A stretch of 64,000 bases of DNA from Nitrosococcus wardiae (lineage in GTDB: Bacteria; Pseudomonadota; Gammaproteobacteria; Nitrosococcales; Nitrosococcaceae): contig NZ_CP038033.1 of NCBI RefSeq assembly GCF_004421105.1, positions 1,073,659 to 1,137,658 of the forward strand, given 5' to 3'. Both the position numbers and the translations under genes were made by a program. Position 1 is the first letter of the stretch, and every line of letters starts with the position of its first letter. Under the pieces are notes generated by a model. That model was not told the DNA's origin. It searched no databases and saw only the letters and a list, made by a program, of their open reading frames with translations. This document shows, piece after piece, positions 62,161-64,000 of this stretch.

Positions 62161-63126
62161 TTAAATCCTTGCTTGTGGTTCTAGCCGGCTGGCCAAGCAA
62201 TCCATTAGTTGGGCGCTGATGTTGAGACCATAAAGGGCATCCAATTCCCGGATGCAAGTGGGGCTGGTGACATTAATCTCAGTGAGATAATCGCCAATTA
62301 CATCGAGGCCTACGAAGATGAGTCCCCGTGCCTTCAGGGTGGGACCCACCTGTTCACAGATCCAATAGTCTCGTGCGCTAAGGGGAATCCCCTCACCTCG
62401 ACCTCCGGCGGCAAGGTTACCGCGAGTTTCCCCTGGCGCTGGGATGCGGGCGAGGGCATAGGGGATGGGTTGGCCATCCACCATTAAAATTCGTTTGTCG
62501 CCCAAACGGATTTCCGGTAGGTAGCGCTGAGCCATCACCTGGCGTTGGCCCTGGTGGGTCAGGGTCTCGATAATAACCGCTAGGTTAGGATCTTCCTGAC
62601 GAACCCGGAAAATAGAGGCCCCTCCCATGGTATCTAAGGGTTTGAGGATAATATCCTGTTGCTCAGCCAGAAAGTCTCGTAGTAGCGCTGCTTTGCGGGT
62701 GACCAGGGTAGGAGGGCAGCATTGGGGAAACCAGGCCGTATAGAGTTTCTCATTCGCATCACGTAGGCTACTAGGTTTGTTTACTACCAGCACCCCGGCC
62801 TGCTCTGCCCGCTCAAGCAGATAGGTGGTGTAGACATATTCCATGTCAAAGGGGGGATCTTTGCGCATCAGGATAACATCTAATTCGGTCAGTGATACGG
62901 AGTGGGGTTGACCGAGCTGATACCAGTCAGCAGGATCGTCTTTGACCCTCAGATCTCGGAGCAGGGCATAGGCATGACCGTCCTTGAGATAGAGTTCGCT
63001 TTGTTCCATGTAGGTTAAGGTCCAGCCCCTAGACTGGGCCTCTAATAGCATTGCAAAGGTACTGTCTTTTTTGATATTGAGGGTGGCAATAGGGTCCATT
63101 ACCACACCGAGTCGAATGGTCACCAC
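62161..63126 (-). CDS. gshB: Glutathione synthetase
   Basis: GshB joins gamma-glutamylcysteine and glycine with ATP. The 321-residue ATP-grasp enzyme starts IRLGVVMDPIATLNIKKDSTFAMLLEAQ and shows MRKDPPFDMEYVYTTYLLE, KPLDTMGGASIFRV (the ATP-grasp lysine/glycine loop) and VGLDVIGDYLTEINVTSPTCIRELD. It lies 8 bp before the tonB start on the same strand and is divergent from tamA. Confidence 0.97.
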   Translation of the reverse strand: MVTIRLGVVMDPIATLNIKKDSTFAMLLEAQSRGWTLTYMEQSELYLKDGHAYALLRDLRVKDDPADWYQLGQPHSVSLTELDVILMRKDPPFDMEYVYTTYLLERAEQAGVLVVNKPSSLRDANEKLYTAWFPQCCPPTLVTRKAALLRDFLAEQQDIILKPLDTMGGASIFRVRQEDPNLAVIIETLTHQGQRQVMAQRYLPEIRLGDKRILMVDGQPIPYALARIPAPGETRGNLAAGGRGEGIPLSARDYWICEQVGPTLKARGLIFVGLDVIGDYLTEINVTSPTCIRELDALYGLNISAQLMDCLASRLEPQARI

Positions 63127-63375
63127 TCATACCCCAAGTTGTTAGTCACTTAGACACTAGCTTTACCATAAAGCCATTTTAGGTCGAGACTCCTTATAAA
63201 ATAATAAGCATGGTATACCCATTATCCGTTAATATGAGCATCCCCAGGAGCCTATTTAAACCCCCTTTTCAACTTGCTTAAGTATCCCATACCTGGCGAC
63301 GATGCCCTAGGCATTTGGAATACCGATTTGGATTCTAAATCGATCAATTTTGAGAATCTAAAAATAAAGGCGGTG

Positions 63376-64000
63376 ATGTTTCAGCGGATCTTATTCGGCT
63401 TTTTACTCCTTTTCTTGGGGATCGGATCTGCTTGGTCTCAAGCCCGTCTTGAAGTAGAGGTGCAGGGTGTGGAAGGGAAAGCCCTGGAAAATGTGATGGC
63501 TTATCTTAGTATTGTCCACCACCAAGAGGACCCCCAACTGACCGAGGAGCAAATCCACCGCCTTCATGACAAAGTGGTGGATGAGGTCCAGACTGCCCTA
63601 GAAGTTTATGGTTATTACCGGCCCCAGATCCAGGCGGATTTGCAACAATATCCCGGGCAATGGCTGGCCCGTTACTGGATTGATCCGGGTCCCCGGATGA
63701 GCGTGGAGGAGGTAAATTTAAACCTTACCGGTGAGGGGAGGGATGACCCTGCTTTTCAAGCGTTACAAGAGGATTTTCCCGTTAAAAAGAAAAACCCTCT
63801 GAATCACGCCGATTATGAACAGGGGAAGGCCGCTTTGCAGCAATTAGCTGCTGAACGCGGTTATTTTCAGGCGGAGTTTACCCAGCAGAAGTTGCAGGTG
63901 AACCTTGAAGCCTATGTGGCCACCGTGGTCTTGCATTTTAGCACCGGCCCTCGCTATCGCTTTGGTCCGGTGACTTTTTCCGAGACCGTCGTCCGGCCTC
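63376..64000 (+). CDS. tamA: Translocation and assembly module subunit TamA, 5' part
   Basis: This is the N-terminal portion of an outer-membrane Omp85 protein that with TamB assists assembly of some autotransporters and lipid homeostasis. A signal peptide (ILFGFLLLFLGIGSAWSQ) is followed by POTRA-like repeats: RLEVEVQGVEGKALENVMAYLSI, IDPGPRMSVEEVNLNLTGEG and RGYFQAEFTQQKLQVNLEAYVATVVLHFSTGPRYRFGPVTF. The frame runs off the end of the window. AAGGCGG precedes the ATG. tamB is presumably the next gene. Confidence 0.9.
   Translation, partial: MFQRILFGFLLLFLGIGSAWSQARLEVEVQGVEGKALENVMAYLSIVHHQEDPQLTEEQIHRLHDKVVDEVQTALEVYGYYRPQIQADLQQYPGQWLARYWIDPGPRMSVEEVNLNLTGEGRDDPAFQALQEDFPVKKKNPLNHADYEQGKAALQQLAAERGYFQAEFTQQKLQVNLEAYVATVVLHFSTGPRYRFGPVTFSETVVRP

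Overview
The window is chromosomal DNA of a gammaproteobacterium. The gene order yebC-ruvCAB-ybgC-tolQRAB-pal-cpoB-queE-queC, the pyrR-pyrB-pyrC'-pyrK group, the Slp-type lipoproteins and a cytochrome c/cupredoxin/copper nitrite reductase fusion fit a Chromatiales-type bacterium such as Nitrosococcus. That genus call is inference: no rRNA or ammonia-oxidation gene lies in the window.

Layout. 1-1.3 kb: 3' part of groEL and its terminator. 1.4-4.6 kb: copper-efflux operon copA-copZ-cueR (minus strand), driven from a textbook CueR operator about 210 bp upstream of copA. 5.2-9.9 kb: glnE, ilvE, yebC. 10-18.6 kb: a long, tightly packed operon-like run from Holliday-junction processing (ruvCAB) through the Tol-Pal envelope system to queuosine precursor synthesis (queE, queC), ending at tRNA-Lys(UUU).

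18.7-30.5 kb is an accessory island that starts at the tRNA-Lys gene. It opens with the C-terminal stub of a tyrosine integrase cut off by a 93-bp MITE, then carries decayed phage genes (GpA-type terminase, Mor-type activator, Ash-like leader, ORF6N protein). It also holds a graveyard of toxin-antitoxin modules: a hicA::hicB deletion chimera, broken relBE, a hicB tail and broken higB. One hicBA pair is intact. Two DUF29 paralogues and a two-gene unit of unknown function (small membrane protein plus an LPO_1073/Vpar_1526-like protein), both genes carrying an SGDxSxNxQ motif, sit in the same island. The two-gene unit is the best candidate for an undescribed system.

31-43 kb holds metabolic and envelope genes: a DMT transporter, an enoyl-CoA hydratase with a 2,4-dienoyl-CoA-reductase-like SDR, an alpha/beta hydrolase, a PQQ-type sugar dehydrogenase fused to CHRD, a di-haem cytochrome gene with an in-frame amber codon, two Slp lipoproteins and an M48 protease lipoprotein. 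At 43.2-44.9 kb an intact IS200/IS605 element (tnpA plus tnpB) interrupts a queuosine-precursor transporter gene (yhhQ); removing the element in silico restores a perfect 235-codon ORF. Further on are the NirK fusion, a phospholipase D/cardiolipin synthase-like gene frameshifted by a 7-bp tandem repeat, an AsmA protein, a GH15 enzyme, an MscS channel, a TnpB remnant, a SYLF protein and an intact RelE/ParE-type toxin-antitoxin pair.

56.4-64 kb returns to core genes on the minus strand: pyrK-like, pyrC' (a dihydroorotase homologue lacking its metal histidines), pyrB, pyrR, ruvX, yqgE, tonB and gshB, followed by a divergent, truncated tamA. Three copies of a roughly 93-bp MITE (about 4.6, 18.9 and 42.2 kb) link otherwise unrelated parts of the window.
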